Position numbers and translations under genes: made by a program
DNA from: Chrysomallon squamiferum
Lineage: Eukaryota; Mollusca; Gastropoda; Neomphalida; Peltospiridae
Length of the DNA stretch: 64,000 nt
Reading direction: 5' to 3'
NCBI GenBank assembly: GCA_012295275.1
Contig: CM022665.1
Location: forward strand, 9,542,476-9,606,475
Part shown: positions 61,601 through 64,000 of the stretch, piece after piece
How the letters are laid out: the number at the start of each line of letters is the position of its first letter
Numbering within the stretch: the stretch's first letter is position 1
The notes under the pieces: model-generated
Told to the model about the DNA's origin: nothing
Databases searched by the model: none
Seen by the model: the letters and a program-made list of their open reading frames with translations, nothing else

Positions 61601-63000
61601 TGCATGTGTATGTGTGTGTGTGTATGCATTTACATGTGTATAAATATATATTTCCATCAAAAGGAATCATCTAGATAAGGAACATTATACACAGCTTTCT
61701 GTTTTTCAATGTTTCATTCTTAAATTATTTGTTCTTGTGTTAAGCCCCTGTTTCAATATTTGTTGCAGGTGCAGGTCTACTTACACTTTTTCTACTTGTT
61801 TCTCTTTTATAATACATTTTTGTTGTGAAACTGTTTCTTTTAGTGTGCTAAGTCTCTGAGTTCATTCAGCAACACTATTTGATCTTTTCATATATGATTT
61901 TGTTTTATAACTTTTTTTATATATATATATCTTCAGTATCTGTTTTATCATTCACACAGGATTTTCTCTCATTCAATAGGTTTCTGTTTTATAATTTTTT
62001 CTTTGCTAAAGTTTTTCTTCTAGTGTCTTAGCTTTTTCTTTTTTTTTTCATTCTGTTCCAGTGCCTCATCTTTACCTCTCTTTCAGTAGCTCTCTGTATT
62101 CTAATTTGTTTCTGTTTAGAAACTACTTCCTCTCTTTCAACAGGTTTCTATATTGTAATAATTATATTTTTGTTGCTAAAATATTTCGTCTAATGTCTTA
62201 GGTCTCTGTTTTAACATATGTTGCAAAAGAAGCACTACTTCATTTCTTTGCATAAATTTCTGTTTTATAATAGTTTTCACTGTCAAAAAATTTCTTCTAA
62301 TGTCTTAGGTCTCTGTTTTCTCATTCATTTTGAATGTAACACTTCTCCCTCTCTATCTGAAGATTTCTGTTTTGTAATATGTTTTCACTGTAAAACTGTC
62401 TTCTCTTGTTTGTTGTTTCAGATTTATCTTATGTTTGTGTTGTGATATGTTTTTCTGTTACACCACAAATTTCTGTTTTATTGAATGTTCATGGTGTGAC
62501 AGAATTAGTTCTAGTGTGACAGATTTCTGTGTCTTGGACACAACTTTCTTTTGTTAGACTGTTTCATCAGTCCTTTTGGGTTTTTGTTTCTTCAGTGCAA
62601 AACTTTTTTTTGTTTTACCATACTTTGTACAGTAGCTCTATTTCTTATTTCTTGTGGTGTTTTAGATTTCTCTTTTATCATATGTTGTTGTGGCAACAGT
62701 CTTTTCTGTAGTTCCACTATTTACTGTTGGTTTGTCCTCAAACAAAATTATTTAATTGTTTCAGAAGTTCCTCCTGTTAGATGGCTTCTGTGGTCTTGCG
62801 AACCAGTACTATAAAAATAAATAAAATAAATATTAGTGTGATTCGTTCTGATTCCTGTTCTCACTTTGTCTTTCTTTCAAAGAAGAAAATGTTTGTGTTA
62901 GTATATGTGTATGTGTTTTTTGTGTATATATTTGCATGTCTATAGATATGGTGTATTTCCATCAAAAGGTATTATCTAGATAAGGGACAAAATATTGAAT
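55656..63000 (+). repeat. Large degenerate pyrimidine-rich repeat array (about 7.3 kb)
   Basis: Variants of GGTTTCTGTTTTATCATATG, ACTATTTCTTCTAGTGTCTT and GCAAAACTATTTCCTC recur in loose alternation throughout, with 60-100 bases between like segments. The plus strand is strongly T/C-biased. Early units near 55680-55800 share GTAACTCTATACCATCTTSA. Long open frames inside (for example 57771-58352) are compositional artefacts rich in Phe, Leu, Ser and Cys. The 3' part contains two copies of a higher-order unit. No related exon or promoter is visible. Confidence 0.85.
60470..62985 (+). repeat. Higher-order duplication (about 1.3-kb period) within the array
   Basis: GTAGCTCTCTGTATTCTAAT at 60741 recurs at 62086, an offset of 1345 bases. 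About 900 bases that follow are nearly identical and include TTTCCATCAAAAGG at 61651 and again at 62956. The preceding parts (60470-60740 and 61690-62080) are related but more diverged. The pair therefore forms two successive higher-order repeats, with the right-hand half homogenised or younger. Confidence 0.88.
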
Positions 63001-64000
63001 AAACATTAATTTTATGTTTCGTTAAAAAAAAAAAAAAAAAAAAACCATTTCTGGAATTCTTGAACAGTGAAAATATTTTTGAATTTCACTTCATTTTTTA
63101 ATCACTTCTGTCAAAACTTAATGCATTAGAACAGATCTCTGGACATAGTCAAATGATTTATAATACTTAAAAAAGGAATAGAGTAACTTTTTAACCACAC
63201 CTGAAATAGTCCTTCACTAAATGTTGTGTACAATCACTGTTGTTTCTTTTAAACTCAGCTGTTCTTTCTCAAATGAAAATACTGCTTTGCTGATCATTTA
63301 AAACTGATGCAAGAAATATTCTACAGTAATATACACTTACTTTTATTTATTGAGCAAGAAAAACAATTTACTTACATACATAGATCTCTGTGTATTATGT
63401 GCTACATTTAATGTCGGTGGATGCTGAAAGGGTGTGTTTATTAACCCCACCAAACCATCCGTCATATATTAAATGAAACTCGAAATAATTTGCTAGACAA
63501 ATTTGAAACTATTTTTAAACAAAATATGACTAACAATTTTAGTTGTTTTGACGTTCTGTGTATGTATGTGTGTGCATGTATGTCAGTATGTATGTATGTA
63601 TGTGTATATGTTTGTAAAATGCTTAAAATAAGAGGTAAGAGCTGATTAATTAACTATTATGCATTAAAAATGGTCTCACAAATTGCTTTTTTTTTTATTT
63701 CTCTTCATATCATTATGCATATTTAGCCATTCTAAGCCCTGCACATGACCTGTGACATATTAGAATCTATATGTTCATTTTGGTATCCTTTGTATTGTTA
63801 ATGAATGAATGGAATTAGTTTTGGCCAATTAATTCTTTTATAAATTCTAAAATCCCCAATTGTGCTGCTGTTGATTATCAACAAAAGTTTGAAAAGGTAA
63901 TTTATTTTTTGTTGTTTCTGAAAGATGTTATGTTTAAGCATGTATGGCCATATCATTGTAGTCGATTGGTATGGATGGTGAAACTCAGGAACCAATTTTA
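63001..64000. other. Intergenic sequence at the right edge
   Basis: An A-run at 63025-63043 follows the end of the array, and a GTAT tetranucleotide tract lies at 63560-63606. Small open frames are short and compositionally random. No gene is supported. Confidence 0.5.

Overview
This is a window of AT-rich, intron-rich animal (metazoan) nuclear DNA. Short exons are separated by GT-AG introns of about 0.15 to 3 kb, and microsatellites, A/T runs and small DNA-transposon remnants are frequent. Presenilin, an ABCC10-type transporter and a NACHT/TPR protein point to an invertebrate metazoan. Tetranucleotide TATG tracts and a secreted protein with farnesoic-acid-methyltransferase-like repeats would suit a mollusc or another lophotrochozoan, but I cannot name the species. 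All gene models are mine, built by hand from splice sites and reading-frame continuity. Each reassembled coding length is a multiple of three, except for one single-base defect in the ABC transporter.

Layout: (1) 223-16630, plus strand: the 3' 26 exons of a P-loop NTPase/tetratricopeptide protein of the TTC41/NPHP3 kind; its 5' end lies before the window. (2) 16631-18003: convergent 3' flanks. (3) 18004-25908, minus strand: a complete 6-exon gene for a secreted, probably GPI-anchored protein with three homologous repeats, each carrying a GSGC motif. It has a TATA box beside a perfect CRE, and a 1.5-kb hAT-like element in its first intron. (4) 25990-29934: gene-free, low complexity. (5) 29935-37436, minus strand: a complete presenilin gene of 11 coding exons and 525 codons, the catalytic subunit of gamma-secretase. 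(6) 37437-39227: head-to-head spacer with an ETS/E-box pair close to presenilin. (7) 39228-52809, plus strand: an ABCC10 (MRP7)-type transporter of 17 coding exons, about 1545 residues, with an apparent one-base deletion near 40520. (8) 52810-64000: gene-free. It holds a 314-bp foldback MITE and then a degenerate pyrimidine-rich repeat array of about 7.3 kb (55.66-63.0 kb) that contains a duplicated higher-order unit of about 1.3 kb.

The four genes have no evident joint pathway and look like ordinary neighbours. I see no operon, CRISPR array, RNA gene or clearly new molecular system. The most unusual items are the large degenerate array, the tandemly copied splice acceptor inside the ABCC10 gene, the three-repeat secreted protein, two GC-AG introns, the ABCC10 frameshift and two small transposon families.
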